A stretch of DNA of 64,000 nucleotides from Syncephalastrum monosporum B8922. Its lineage: Eukaryota; Mucoromycota; Mucoromycetes; Mucorales; Syncephalastraceae. The stretch covers positions 186,001 through 250,000 of the forward strand of contig JNEN01001240.1 in NCBI GenBank assembly GCA_000697355.1, given 5' to 3'. Below the pieces are notes generated by a model, which was not told the DNA's origin, ran no database searches, and was given only the letters and a program-made list of their open reading frames with translations. Each line of letters begins with the position of its first letter. The first letter of the stretch is position 1. The translations under genes and the position numbers were made by a program. Below, one piece after another: positions 20,288 to 31,767 of the stretch.

Positions 20288-22072
20288 TCAGACCTTCTTA
20301 AGGATGGTGCAGCCTCCGCGCCAGATACGAAGGACGAGCACCAAGATGGCACATACCGCAAACAGACTGCCGTTGAAGGCGATGCCGCCTGTGTAGTCAG
20401 TGTGACTGATGATCTGAGACACGATCGGCTGACCAAAGAGGCCACTGATGCACCAAGCAAAGTAGCACCATCCTGTGCCGGTCTCGATATGCTCAAAGTC
20501 AACAACGTGAGTAATGATAACGGCGACCATAGCAATGTAAGATCCGCCAAACATGCCATAGAGAACTGCAAAGGCCCACATGGAAGCCTCGGCCTTTGCG
20601 GTCATCCAGACCGCCAGGTGAGCAATGGCAGCGATGGCAGCACAGATAAAGGTCATGTTGAAGTGACCAATATAGTCGCTGCAGAAACCCAGACTGACCT
20701 TTCCGACAAACATGAAAATGGACATCATGGCATTCAGGTTAGCGCCGAGCCAAGGATTGAATCCCATCGCTCTGGAATAGCCTAAAATATACATGAGAAC
20801 GGTATTCCGGTAACACGCTTTTATGAATGACTTACTGGGAACATATCCTGATGGAACCTATTTGTATCGGAATATAGAGAGAGAAAAGAATGCCGTCAGT
20901 AATCTCACAAAAGTGGGAGCGACGTATCACGTTACATAGAAAGCAAAGCCGCTGAAGAAGTGAACAACTACAAGCACGTAGAATTGCTTGTTCTTGAAGC
21001 TGCTAAAGTCAAAAAGGGGGACATTCTTAGGAGAAGGATTGAGCGGATAAGCCGTGATAGTTGAAACGATGAGAAGCGCAAATTGCATGAAGCCTAGGAT
21101 TCGCAAGGCCCAGCGCCAGCCAATTTGCTCGATAGCAGCTTGAGAAATGTAGCTAAAGGCCAGACCTCCAATACCACTATGGGAGATTGATGTCGTCTGT
21201 CAGGTCATTTTTGATCCAGAGAACACGCCATAAAGCTCTTGAACATACCTTGCTGATAATGTAATGCCAATCGCGAGTCCTCGGCGTTTGGAGAACCATC
21301 GCTGCGGGCCGGTCATGCCCGAGTACCAGGCCAAGGAAGCGCCTACACCTGACATGACACCCTGAGTGATATAGAGTTGCCAGACCTGTCATCGCAGAAA
21401 AAAAAATCAATAGAGTCACATGACTTGTGCCCAGAAATTACCTGATTTGTGATGCTACCCATCATCAGAGCGAGAGGGGAGAGAATGACAGAGCATGCGA
21501 CGAGTTTGCGGTCCGTCGTCTTGGAAAGGAGCCAAGGATAAATTGGTCCTGTTATATTACACATCGAGCTCCATAGACCGCCAATCCATGAGAGCGCGGT
21601 CTGTTGCCCTGGGTATACGTTGGCATTGTATTCGTCGAGAAAAACTCCCCAACTAGGCAAAGGATACAAAGTGAATATCACATGGTACGGGCAGACCATG
21701 CCGAACGGACTTACCAGTTGCCGTATCCTATACTGTGTAGTTTGAATAAACCGCCCCGATGAGCGTGTGTGTATGTCTCAGGAAAAAAGCATGAACAAGT
21801 AGACTTTTCTTACTTACGCTGAGAAGAAGGACTAAATGATAAAAAGAAAAAGTCAATTTAAGATGCTTCATCGTTTATTTAGCAAAGGAACTTACACAGA
21901 AACCACCCAGGACAACCAGCCACGCCTTCAATCCGCCGTCAGGGGGTTGGCGGTAGTGTTCGTTTTCAGAGGAAACCACGCTGCATGCAGAAGAGTGGGT
22001 CTTTACATGCTCGATGACATTCTCGTTGTCCACGTGAGTCTGCTGTTTTTCTTGTTTTTCTATTATATCCAT
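20288..22072 (-). CDS. MFS monocarboxylate-transporter-like protein (copy 2)
   Basis: Eight exons: 21896-22072, 21818-21831, 21715-21732, 21442-21652, 21249-21385, 20936-21176, 20836-20857 and 20288-20781; 437 aa. Exons 2 to 7 have exactly the same lengths (14, 18, 211, 137, 241, 22 nt) and phases as copy 1. The protein opens with a Lys/Glu-rich cytoplasmic tail, then YRQPPDGGLKAWLVVLGGF, WGVFLDEYNANVYPGQQT, MTGPQRWFSKRRGLAIG and GANLNAMMSIFMFVGKVSLG, with about 12 transmembrane helices. It is a tandem, same-strand paralog of the upstream copy, ~2 kb away, and clearly diverged in sequence. Substrate unknown; loops and tails differ from copy 1, so specificity may too. Confidence 0.87.
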
Positions 22073-23634
22073 ACTGTCGCGAAAGGAGGTGGGTAAATAA
22101 ACAGGGGAGACAAGTGGGAGAAGAGAAAAAAAAAAGAAGTGTCTGACATTGTTCTTTCCTTTTTAATCTTTGTAATGTTGCTTAGGTGACTGTCAATAGA
22201 TGACCCGCCCGCACTTCCACTCTGATCTTTTTCTTCCAAGACGAGTTTTTGAACGACGCATATGTATAAGGAAGTGTGACAGCTAATCGGCGTATCTCCG
22301 CGTCCATGATCTGTATAATTGGTCTTTTATATTCAAACTTAAATCAAACACTTCTTTTGGGAGAAGTTAGACGAAGTTCTTACGTCCCATCCAATACGTT
22401 CCGTCCGCGGTCTTTCTGGGTGTCACACGCCCTCCAAGCCTGTGACACTATCACCGAAACCTTATTTCTACGAGTACGACGTCCATCTCTACGTTTTTCT
22501 GCATCCTTGCCACGCAGCAGGTTCCTCCCACGATACCATAAATCAGGGGTCATTGAAGCATGTTTGGTCAAATTAGGCAAATATAACTCATCAGTTATCG
22601 TCATCCACAGTATTTTGGTTTTCTGAGTTACGGGGTCAATTTGATGTGTAGGCTCAGCTCGGGCACCAAGGCGCACCTCCATTTCATCCAATGAAGCCGT
22701 CATGTCCAACGTGAGCCGACGGGAAATGCATAAGATGCATGAACAAGGACCATTTGGTGCAAGCAAGATCACCAGTGGCTTCATGCAAGATGTAGAATGC
22801 CGTTGCCCTGGGTGACGGCTGTCAGAAATGATTGCTTTCCCATGGGCCCTTTTGATAAAAAAAAAAGTTCTTTTTTTCTGGAAATCAAGGAGCCAATCAT
22901 CGTCACTGCATCCCATGACTTGTATATTTGAAAAGAAGTCCCGGCACGACAGGTATAACCCCAAGAGGAGTATTCTTCAGACAACAACTACGTCATTTCT
23001 TCATCTGTTCCATAGATCTGGATCAGCCCTGGATCAGTTCTCGTCCCCACCTTTGAATAAACTTTCTTTCTTTTCTCTTCTCATTCACCCAAAATTTTAG
23101 GCGGAGGAAGATGTCCTCGCCTTCGTCTTTCTAAATCCCCAGGGCAAATTTTCTTTGCTCACTTTCTTATTGAAGTGAACATCGTCTGGGTGGATACAGC
23201 AGTAATTGTCCAATGAAGAAGCTTAAAGGCTGAGGGGACGGGAATGCCAGGCATCTGAAGAAGTCGCCTAGAAGGCGAGCAAGGATTTAAGCAACGAGTG
23301 AGACGCCTTTCGAGTGCCCTTCGTCCCCATTTCATATACAGACACACACACACGCGCGTGTCACTTGGGACGGCAGTGCTCTGCTTCTCATACAGCTGTA
23401 ACTGTTATGATACTTACATGCATTTAGAAAAGAGTTGTGTATGAAGGGCGCACTGACTGTGTGCTTTATCGATGTGCAATTGGGAGGGAGGTGGTGGTGG
23501 TTGTGACTTTGAATTTAGTGGGTGGGAGGCAGCCAAGCAAAAAAAGTCGCTGCCGGGGTTTCCATTGCTCGTGTTTTTAGAAGCAAGCGCAAGACTCCTC
23601 TACCCTTTTCTTTTTAAATACATATACTGGCGTC
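22073..23634. other. Intergenic interval with one unassigned leftward ORF
   Basis: Upstream of transporter copy 2 and of the MIC60 gene. A leftward ORF at 22380-22916 (first ATG at 22916, ~178 codons) contains LDEMEVRLGARAEP and WMTITDELYLPNLTKH. It has no family I recognise, and its coding status is unclear. The rest is AT-rich and unremarkable. Confidence 0.4.
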
Positions 23635-25460
23635 ATGCTTCCAAGTGCCTTTGCACGCGCTGCCACCCGCTCGGGTGCTGTTGCACGCACCGTGAGTTGA
23701 ATAGAATCAGACAGCAATCGAGTCCATTGACAAACTAAGTTGGATAGGCGGCGCGGCGCTACACGACAGAGACAGCCGCGCCAAAAAAGAAGGGCTCCAT
23801 TGGTAAAAAGTTGCTCTGGACCACCGTCTTGTCCGGCGCAGTCTATGGCGGTGCGACGTACGCAGCACTCGTGAACGAGGCCTTCTACGACACCTACGTG
23901 ACGTACGTGCCCGGTGGCGAGAAAGTGTTGGATGCGATCGAAGATGCGATGCACGACCCCGAGTTCAAGTCGAAATACGAAAAGGCGCTTGAGCTGAAAC
24001 AGCAAGCTCAGAAGGGCACCTCCCGCATCAGAGAATTCGGCGTCAGCGCCAAGGAAACGACGAGCGACTGGTACGAATATGCGACCGAGGCCTATGCCCA
24101 ACTGACGGGCAAGAGTGAGGGCGCGCAGCAGCCTGGTTCAGGCCGTCCTGCACGGAAGACGCGCGATCGCATTGGTCTCTTTAAGGATGTGCCGATCGTC
24201 GACCAAGATGCAGTCGTACCCGAATTCGGAATCACCCACGAAGCAGCGCTCGACGAACTGGCTGCGACCGTGCAGGGCCTTATCAAGATGCTCAACGAGA
24301 GCGGTCTCAAGGGCCACGCCAAGCGCCTGGCCGATGTGGCTGGCCGAGACATTCAGCTCCTCCAGGCCGGTTTCAAGCGCGTGCGCGCCGAGCAGAAGAA
24401 CGTGTCGACGAGTGTGAGTGAGCTGGGCCTGGCTGCGGTTGAGACGGACGAGCACGTGCGCCAATACGTCCAGGAGATCGAGGACAAGATCCAGTCTGTG
24501 CGCGAACGCTCGCGTGCCAAGGTCCAGGCGAAGGTGTCTGAGCTCCAGGGCGAGCAGAGACAGGAGGCCTACGAGCTCGAGCGCCAGCTGACGACGATCA
24601 CCCAGCAAGAGCTCGCTGCCCAGCGCGAAGCCGCCCTCCAAGCCCTGTCCCAAGAGCTGCAGGAGCGCGCGGTCGAGATCCAGCGCCAGTACGTGCGCGA
24701 CGTGCGCCGCCAGGTCGAGGAGGAGCGCGGTGGCCGTCTGGCCCGGGTCGGCGAAGTCGCGACCCGCCAGCGCTTCTTGGAGCAGGCGTCGTACAAGAAC
24801 GCAGAGCAGCTCGACGATTCCCGGAAAGCACACATGATCACCCTCGCCGTGGACGCTTTAGCGCGCGCTGCGTATGCTGGCAACAAGCAGGCCTTCATGG
24901 AGGAGCTCCAGGCCCTGTTGACGATCAGCGCGCCCTCGTCGCCTTTTGCTGATCTGACCGAGCGCCGTAACGACGAAATGGTGCAGCTCGTGGCGTCGCA
25001 GATCTCCGAGTCGGTCGCCCTCCACGGCATCAGCTCCGTCGCCGAGCTCGCGGAACGCTTCACGACGGTGGCGGCTGAAGTGCGCCATGCCTCGCTTATA
25101 CCCGAAGAAGGCAGCAGCATGGTCTCCCACCTGATCTCGATTGTCCTGAGCAAGCTCATGTTCAAGAAGGAGGGTCTGGTGCCCGGCGAGGATGTCGAGG
25201 CGCGTCTGGCCCGCGCCGAATACTACCTCGAAAAGGAACATGACCTCGAAAGCGCCGCCCGCGAAATGAACCAGCTCAAGGGCTGGCCGAAGCACCTCTC
25301 GATGGACTGGCTCGATGCCGCTCGCCGGCATTTGGAGGTGAAGCAGGCGTTGGAGGTAAGCATCAACGGAACACATCTTATTTGGTATTCATATTTCTTG
25401 CATTAGGTGATGCGATCGCAGGCTCTGCTCGGTAGCATGCTGCAACTGAACCTGGAGTAG
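23635..25460 (+). CDS. MIC60: MICOS subunit Mic60 (mitofilin)
   Basis: Three exons, 23635-23691, 23748-25355 and 25407-25460; 572 aa. The basic N-terminus (MLPSAFARAATR) is a mitochondrial presequence. It continues AARRYTTETAAPKKK and a single transmembrane segment at ~41-60 (WTTVLSGAVYGGATYAAL). A long coiled coil occupies ~170-340 (EQRQEAYELERQL, RRQVEEERGGRLARV). A C-terminal mitofilin domain includes SSPFADLTERRNDEM, LARAEYYLEKEHDLESAARE and GWPKHLSMDWLDAARRHLEV. Mic60 anchors the MICOS complex at crista junctions of the inner membrane, facing the intermembrane space. It converges on the methyltransferase gene, 83 bp away. Choosing the acceptor at 23747 gives the expected RRY(T) motif before the membrane segment. 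Confidence 0.93.
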
Positions 25461-25543
25461 CGTAGTCAAGAGAGAGTAGACACTAAAACTTAAAAATAAA
25501 CTCATTGCCCAAAAGACCATTGCTTCTTGCAGTCTGATTTTGT

Positions 25544-26254
25544 TTAGGTAGGACGATTGAGGACTTTGCGTTGGATATAGAGATAGTAATAAATATCAGG
25601 GGCATTGGGGGTATCATTGGGTTGAACGACCTTGACAGGCAAGGCTTGTTCTGTCTGCCAGGTCCATTCCCCTGGTGTATCAAACGCATACTGGCGACTG
25701 CTCGAGAACGAGATCGAGATCCAGACCCCATCCGGCCTTGTGGCATGCAAGACACGTTGCGATAAGCGCTTCATATTCTGTTGGTCTTCGGTGTCGCCGC
25801 ACGCGATGGTATCGGCTAGGCTTTTGTCAATGGCAACCGAATAATCACGTGGACTGGATGGGTTGCCCAGACGTGACAGATCGTCTGTGAGACAATCGGC
25901 TGCGTACCACTCGAGCCGATCCTGCAGGGCCCCAACGCGTTCGCGCGTCTTTTCTTTCATGCTCGCAATCACATTGTCAGCATAATCGACATTCACCACG
26001 CGAGCATAGCCTTGCTCAACCAGGTCAATCCCGAGGTGAGAGTTGCCGCAGCCTAGTACGCATGAGTCTATGGCACCAACAGCTGTAACGCTCCTTACAG
26101 TACCCAGGTGCAATATCGGCTCTTTCGGGTCGAGATAAGAGCTGAGATAGGGCTTGAGCATGTCCCAAGTGAAGAGCCATTCAAAATGGTGTTCATTGTT
26201 GAAGCGATCTTGCCAATATTCTTGCGAGTGAAAAGGAACTGCGTTGACAGTCAT
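25544..26254 (-). CDS. METTL13-like SAM-dependent methyltransferase
   Basis: Two exons, 26104-26254 and 25544-26052, 219 aa. The 51-nt intron (GTACTG...ACTAG) is in frame and stop-free, so it could be misread as coding. Splicing it out restores motif I as ILHLGCGNSHLG. Other marks are SQEYWQDRFN at the N-terminus, VVNVDYADNVIASMK (motif II), SVAIDKSLADTIAC, and the post-motif VLHATRPDGVWISISF. This layout matches the METTL13/EEF1AKMT4/CSKMT group of protein-lysine methyltransferases; the substrate (eEF1A or citrate synthase in known relatives) cannot be decided. It shares a 123-bp divergent promoter with the next gene. Confidence 0.85.
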   Translation of the reverse strand: MTVNAVPFHSQEYWQDRFNNEHHFEWLFTWDMLKPYLSSYLDPKEPILHLGTVRSVTAVGAIDSCVLGCGNSHLGIDLVEQGYARVVNVDYADNVIASMKEKTRERVGALQDRLEWYAADCLTDDLSRLGNPSSPRDYSVAIDKSLADTIACGDTEDQQNMKRLSQRVLHATRPDGVWISISFSSSRQYAFDTPGEWTWQTEQALPVKVVQPNDTPNAPDIYYYLYIQRKVLNRPT

Positions 26255-26377
26255 TATGGAAACAAAAAAAAAAAAAAGGATTGTACAAGCGTAGTACCAT
26301 TTGCAACAAAATCAAAAAAAAGTCCGCCTTCCGTTTCATCTCCATCTGCCCCTTTTGCACCTTCGACAGTATCCGCC
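26255..26377. promoter_or_regulatory. Short bidirectional promoter region
   Basis: Only 123 bp separate the start codons of the methyltransferase (leftward) and the PIP-motif protein (rightward). An A-rich tract lies at ~26263-26278. Shared regulation is inferred. Confidence 0.5.
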
Positions 26378-27502
26378 ATGACCAAGCGAAAACAAAAGAC
26401 ACCGGTGAACAACGCTCGCATCGACCAATTCTTTACAAAGACACAGCCCAATTTGCTGTCACAATCACAATCACAATCACAGCCAAAGAAACCAGCCGTT
26501 GTCGACGAAAATGCCAGCCAAGACGACCCTCCCGATCTGCTCAATTCCAGCGCACCCAAAGCTCTCCCGGCTTCCAAGCCCTCCAGCGTTCATAAACCAA
26601 AACGACAGCCTCTTGCTGAGCTCGCGTCGGCATCGACTAAACCACTCTGCAGAACACAGAAAGAAGACATGGAAGACCGACCGCGATCCACGTTTGTCGT
26701 GCTCAAGGACGACGCGTCTTCTTCTAGCGCTGTAGACCCTCCAGCCGCAATGTCGGCCACAGATACCCCGCACACACACGATCCACATGGCAGCCAAGCA
26801 CGGCCGTCAGAGAATGATACCAATGAGGAAGGAAAGGAAGAAAACCGAGAACCGCTCCGCAAAAAGCGTGCATTCGATTCAGCTGTCACAGACAGCAACC
26901 CCTCCTCCGGCCAGTCCGCGGCATCCTCTCAATCCTTCACGCAGGAGCCTATGACTACTTCACCCGCCCATCGTCTCCCGTCATCTCAGGAAGGATCCGA
27001 TCATCCAGTGGACGCTGACACAGACGACAGCACGGCCGATGACGAAAAGGATGACGAAAAGGATGACGAAGAGGATGACGAAGAGGATGACATGGATAAC
27101 CCGTTTGTTGCCAGGCAGCCCACGCGTTACCACCAGCAGAAACCCATCGCCCTTTCTCCTTCACCACCTTCCCTCTCGTCTCCCTCTCCTTCTCCCGCCC
27201 CCTCGTCTCCTACACCTGCGCCTGCACCGTCCTCTCCTACTATTCAGCCCACAGACCAACCCGAACCACAATCCTCCTCTCCGTCCTCTTTTGCCTCTGC
27301 CAATCGGCCTTCGCCTTCCCCAGCCTCTCCTCCTAGCACTGATGATCCGACTTCTCTGACCCTCGACCTCAGCTCTAACTTGACCCAGACGATCTCTCAA
27401 CACATGCCTTACCAGTATCGACCACCTGAAGAACGTAGCAGTAGCGATGACACAAATGGCACCAATGGCACCAGTGACTCTCTTGAGGATGACCATGTCT
27501 AG
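26378..27502 (+). CDS. Disordered nuclear-type protein with N-terminal PIP-box-like motif
   Basis: Intronless, 374 aa, start at ATG 26378. No folded domain is apparent. The N-terminus MTKRKQKTPVNNARIDQFF resembles a PCNA-interacting peptide (I-x-x-F-F with a preceding basic patch; Asn replaces the usual first Gln). The rest is low complexity: SQSQSQSQ, Ser/Thr/Pro stretches, a basic EPLRKKRAFDS patch, an acidic DDEKDDEKDDEEDDEEDD run at ~220-240, and long Pro/Ser repeats. It may be a replication- or repair-associated factor, but only the short motif suggests that. An Asp/Glu run of this length also fits histone-binding proteins. Confidence 0.75.
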   Translation: MTKRKQKTPVNNARIDQFFTKTQPNLLSQSQSQSQPKKPAVVDENASQDDPPDLLNSSAPKALPASKPSSVHKPKRQPLAELASASTKPLCRTQKEDMEDRPRSTFVVLKDDASSSSAVDPPAAMSATDTPHTHDPHGSQARPSENDTNEEGKEENREPLRKKRAFDSAVTDSNPSSGQSAASSQSFTQEPMTTSPAHRLPSSQEGSDHPVDADTDDSTADDEKDDEKDDEEDDEEDDMDNPFVARQPTRYHQQKPIALSPSPPSLSSPSPSPAPSSPTPAPAPSSPTIQPTDQPEPQSSSPSSFASANRPSPSPASPPSTDDPTSLTLDLSSNLTQTISQHMPYQYRPPEERSSSDDTNGTNGTSDSLEDDHV

Positions 27503-27649
27503 CGGCCCGCGTCTGTAGCTAACTACACAAATGTACTACTCGCATAGCAAGACTTAACTGACCCGAAAAAAAAAGTAAAAAGTAAAGCATTAGCACCCGT
27601 TCTGAAGAACGTATTCTTCCATTTCCATAACGCGTTATTGTCTTCTCGG

Positions 27650-28159
27650 ATGCGCACGCGGACAGTGAGATCTAACACCACCTACTTAGGAATGAACACT
27701 CGCACAAAGAAAATAGATGAGAACTGGAATCCGTCTGGCGATTATCTGGTGTACGAGGAAGACTGGAACCCGCCGTGGAACCAGACAACCGAGAAAGGCT
27801 ATTTCTTCTTTCTTGGACTTAGTGCAATGATCCTCCTCAAGCTGGCCGTCAAGATTGCTTCACGTCTTGTACGGAATATAAAACTGATGGAGCAGAAAGA
27901 TCACCTTCCCCGCTTTCTCTGTTACACACCAAGGCGCGTGCGAACGGCGGGAATGGGTTTCATTGAGTTACAACATGAAGTGTGGATGCGGATTAATACT
28001 AGAATGGCCTCATCCGATGTCAGATTATATTATTGTATTTCACGTGGATCCAACCGGGTAACAGAGTGCGGTAAGATGCGGAAACCGTCTGTGGGTGGGA
28101 TTTATGCTATTCTTATTTGCATGTGCGACATTGGAAGCCAGCATGCTCGTTCAGCTTGA
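27650..28159 (+). CDS. Hypothetical small membrane protein
   Basis: Not recognised. An ORF from the ATG at 27650 to 28159 (169 aa) with DYLVYEEDWNPPWNQTTEK, then one hydrophobic segment (YFFFLGLSAMILLKLAVKI), then a basic C-terminal part. The N-terminal half reads as plausible coding sequence. The C-terminal half may run into an intron or past the true end. No homologous family comes to mind, and an alternative is that this is non-coding. Confidence 0.35.
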   Translation: MRTRTVRSNTTYLGMNTRTKKIDENWNPSGDYLVYEEDWNPPWNQTTEKGYFFFLGLSAMILLKLAVKIASRLVRNIKLMEQKDHLPRFLCYTPRRVRTAGMGFIELQHEVWMRINTRMASSDVRLYYCISRGSNRVTECGKMRKPSVGGIYAILICMCDIGSQHARSA

Positions 28160-28794
28160 GAATTGGATCTTCCTTTCTCGCCATGCGTTCCTTTTTACTA
28201 GGTTGCACGGTTCATAACGTTGCGGTCATCTTAATTACATTTCTGCAGAAATCAGGCAACACAGTGCCTGGACCTCGCGAAAGAAATCACACACGCAGAA
28301 AATGGTGTAGTTGGCAGAAAAGCCAGCGGCAAAAAAAATTATAATGTAAGCTTCTGGTTTATAAGCGTTGTATCTTAACTTCATCTCACATTGTAATGAT
28401 AGCAATTGACTATGAGCCCTGCACAACAGATGCAGGGAGGTCTACCATGGCACCATGCATTGAATCATTCGAATGGTAAGCGATATACTGATAATAGAGA
28501 AAGGGGGTCTCCACACCCTCACGACGGGAAGAAAAGGTTGTGGAACATGATGTTTTCTGTCCCGTTAGATCCAGTATTCAGTATTTTCCCATATTCTACC
28601 ATGTTAATCGATTACTCCGGATTAAAGTAAATCCAGCGCGTACAGTCCGGGGTAGTAGATGTCACTCGTTACCTAGCGAGACTGCGCCAGAATGCCATGA
28701 CTTCATATAAATATGAAGCAACATTCGTTGGTTACAGCTCACTTCCCACAAGAACTGTGCTTCTACTTTCTTGCGATCCCTTTCCAACATAACT
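28160..28794. other. Intergenic; glucoamylase 5' flank
   Basis: Low-complexity AT-rich sequence with short stop-riddled ORFs; no gene seen. TTCATATAAATATG at ~28700 is TATA-like and lies ~95 bp upstream of the glucoamylase start. Confidence 0.5.
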
Positions 28795-30605
28795 ATGCAT
28801 ACCACAGCTGTTATACTGTCTCTCTTTAGCGCTGCTTCCATGGCGCTGGCTGCCAACAGCACGGTCCCGGATGGCAACTCGACCACAACTGCCTGGGTCA
28901 AGAAGCAAGAAGACATCTCCTGGAAGAACCTCAAGGCAAATGTCAACCCTGAAGGCGCGGCTAAAGGCTTCATTGCTGCGTCTCTTTCCACCTCGGAGCC
29001 GGATTACTACTATACATGGACGCGTGATTCGGCCCTTGTCGCTCGGTAAGCTCCGTTTGACATACTTGCAACAGATATTGATTTCCTTATCCAGTGTCAT
29101 GGTCAACAAGTACAACACGACCGACGCGGGTGATGCCAATCTGCTGGGCCTTTTGCAAGACTATGTGTCGTTCCAGATTAAAGCCATGGGCGAGAGCACT
29201 GTTTGCAACTGCTTAGGCGAGCCAAAGTTCAATCCCGTAAGGACAAGACAGAAACATAAAAATAGAGGCAATCGGCTGATCTCAGGTTTTTGTGGCACAG
29301 GATGGCTCGAGCTACACGGGTGCCTGGGGCAGGTGCGTAATTTTGCTCAAATATTTCTGTACAACAAAAAAGCTAACATGTTTTCATGCAGACCTCAGAA
29401 CGACGGTCCTGCCGAGCGCGCTTCGACTTTCATCCTGCTTGCCGACAGTTTGACTGCCCAGAAATCTGCCAATGGCTCCTACGTATCAGATACCTTGGCG
29501 CCTGCGATCTACAAGGATGTGGCGTACGTCGCTTCCACCTGGAAGGACGCTTGCTTCGATCTTTGGTAAGACATTCCAATGCGGCTCTGTGGGTCAGAAT
29601 TGCTTAACAAGAACTCGCCTTTATTGCTCTTAGGGAAGAAGTCAATGGCAAGCATATGTACACGTAAGTACAACCGTTTGGTGACCGGTCGAGATAGAGT
29701 ATATGACTCACTGCCCGTTGTAACACTAGTCTGTCCGTAATGCGCCGCGCTCTTCTGGATGGTGCTGATTTTGCTAGCCGCCAGGGACAGACGGCCAATG
29801 TAACTTCGTGGAAATCGACTGCCGACGCGATCAAGTCATCGCTCGAAGGCTTCTTCTCGTCCGATAACGGCTACATCGAAGTCACCCAGGACTACCAAAA
29901 CGGTGTCCAGAAGAAGGGTTTGGACGTGTCAACCTTGATCGCAGCCAACATTGCCGGCATGGGTGATGGTACTATTTTCCTATGCAACGTATGCACCCTC
30001 GCTCAACAAGCTCGTTAGGTTTCTACACCCCCGGCTCTGATGAGGTGCTTGCCACCGCTGCGGCCGTCGAGGCCGCGTTTTCTGACCTGTACAAGATCAA
30101 CCAAAACGCCAACACCACCGGTCTCGGTACCGCCATCGGCCGTTACCCCGAAGACACGTACAATGGCGTCGGCAATAGCCAGGGCAACCCAGTAAGTACA
30201 AGCAAAGCAGTTCCTGGATTGGCCAACTCAACCCCCTTTTAGTGGTTTATTGCGACCAACACCTTCGCTGAGCTCTACTATCGCGCAATTCTCGAGTGGC
30301 AGAGCAAGGGCACTATCGCGGTCAACTCGGTGAATGCGGGCTTCTTCTCCAAGTTCGACTCATCCGCAAAGGCAGGCACGACGTACAAGTCCGGCAGCAC
30401 CGAATTCGACAGCTTGATCAAGAAGGTGGCCCTGGCTGCCGACGCCTTCCTGAACACAGTCCAGACCTATGCGGCCAGCAATGGCTCCATGAGCGAGCAA
30501 TACAACCGCGATACCGGTGCGCTGACGGGTGCTCGTGATCTCACTTGGTCGCATGCCAGCCTGATCACCGCTGCGAACGCCAAACTCGGCACCCCTTACA
30601 ACTAA
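28795..30605 (+). CDS. Secreted GH15 glucoamylase without starch-binding domain
   Basis: Eight exons: 28795-29045, 29095-29236, 29301-29332, 29392-29565, 29634-29663, 29730-29968, 30019-30191 and 30243-30605; 467 aa. It hydrolyses terminal alpha-1,4 (and 1,6) glucosyl bonds of starch to release beta-D-glucose, outside the cell. The signal peptide (residues ~1-19, [19 protein letters not shown]) is followed by a GH15 catalytic domain: [14 protein letters not shown], the general acid in DLWEEVNG (Glu ~201), [10 protein letters not shown] and the general base in [11 protein letters not shown] (Glu ~432), followed by [11 protein letters not shown]. The protein stops right after the catalytic domain, so no CBM20 or CBM21 is present, as in the short glucoamylases of some Mucorales. 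Several NxS/T sites suggest N-glycosylation. Confidence 0.93.
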
Positions 30606-30920
30606 ATACTCTAGCTGTTTACCTACTATGTCCGATATTAAATATATATATATATGATACAATCTCATACTCAAGTCGTGATACGTTGAGCGCCTTCTAC
30701 TGAAATGTAACTGTATTCGACGCGGGTCCTCGATGGGCCCACACGCTCATCGTTCGTGGTTTTGGCACAGCGTTCATCTTGGAACTGGTGATTGCCCCAG
30801 TTGCCCATCCACAACCCATAAATATCCAAGAAGGCGACCACCATGCGAGAGACGGGATCGATGTATACCTTTATCCGTTTTGGCTGTTTTTTATTTTCAG
30901 GGTAATATAGATACAATCGA

Positions 30921-31767
30921 TTATACCATCTTGGGTAGTTCGAATTTCTTGCCTTTGAGAACCCTGGATAAGAAAAGATATGGACGTTAGTAAGGAATGG
31001 TGTTGATAGGTGGGATGAGGGACGTACTTTTGGTAGTAGATATAGAAGAAGTCACTGTAGAGGACGGTCTGGAGCAGACCCGCGACCCAAGCGATCCAGT
31101 CAGTGTGGCCCTCGGAGATGTAGCGGTAGACCCAGTTGAAGAGGTAGAGGCCTCGGTAGGCGCCGAGTGCAAACAGGTAGTGGGTGGTGATGGTCTCTGC
31201 CTCGCCTGTGCGCTGCAGCATGAACAGCTGGGGCAAAATCGCAACGGACTCGAGCCAAATCGAAAACGACCAAAGTACCTGTCTCACATGAGTAAACGCA
31301 TAATAAACCGGCCCGTAGCATGTCTCTGCTACCAGACATCCCAACACTTACTTCCATCACCGTGTATTCGTAAGGCAAGGCCAGGGCGAGGATCAGGGAA
31401 CCACCCAGCAGATACTCGATGCGGAAAGTGTCCAGGTTGCTGTCGTAGGTGGCCTTGAACTTGACCTTCATGAGGTAGAGGATATACAGCGAGGAACCGA
31501 TAAAGAAAATCTTCATGCACGTGTTATACAGCGAGACAAACTTGATGGGCAAGTCGAGGTAACGGGTAATGAACACGATGGAGTATAAAAGCTGTGATTT
31601 GAACGAGATGCCTAAGTCAAGAGCGCATGAGTTCTTTTCTTTTCCTGCTTCATTTCGCGTTCAATGCACTACACACCAACACATGAGCGCGTCTTTTTGA
31701 TTTTCAGCAAGAGAATAAAAATGGATGCCAAATGCATCAAATCCGCCACGAGTCGAAACACATTCAT
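30921..31767 (-). CDS. ERD2: ER lumen protein-retaining receptor (HDEL/KDEL receptor)
   Basis: Four exons: 31677-31767, 31352-31611, 31028-31278 and 30921-30963; 214 aa, the usual family length. It binds C-terminal HDEL/KDEL signals in the Golgi and returns ER residents by COPI traffic. It begins [19 protein letters not shown], continues [19 protein letters not shown] and [18 protein letters not shown], then [19 protein letters not shown] and [19 protein letters not shown], and ends [13 protein letters not shown]. The seven-helix layout, the RYLDL and [10 protein letters not shown] motifs and the basic tail are all typical. All introns are GT-AG with matching phases. Confidence 0.94.

Noticed and set aside
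22380..22964. 194-codon leftward ORF considered as a gene starting at 22964
   Set aside because: The upstream start is TTG, not ATG. From the first ATG (22916) no domain, splice partner or codon signal supports it, so it is mentioned only as unassigned.
24138..25376. Long leftward ORFs opposite MIC60
   Set aside because: Antisense shadows of a GC-rich coding exon; leucine/arginine-rich nonsense with no domain.
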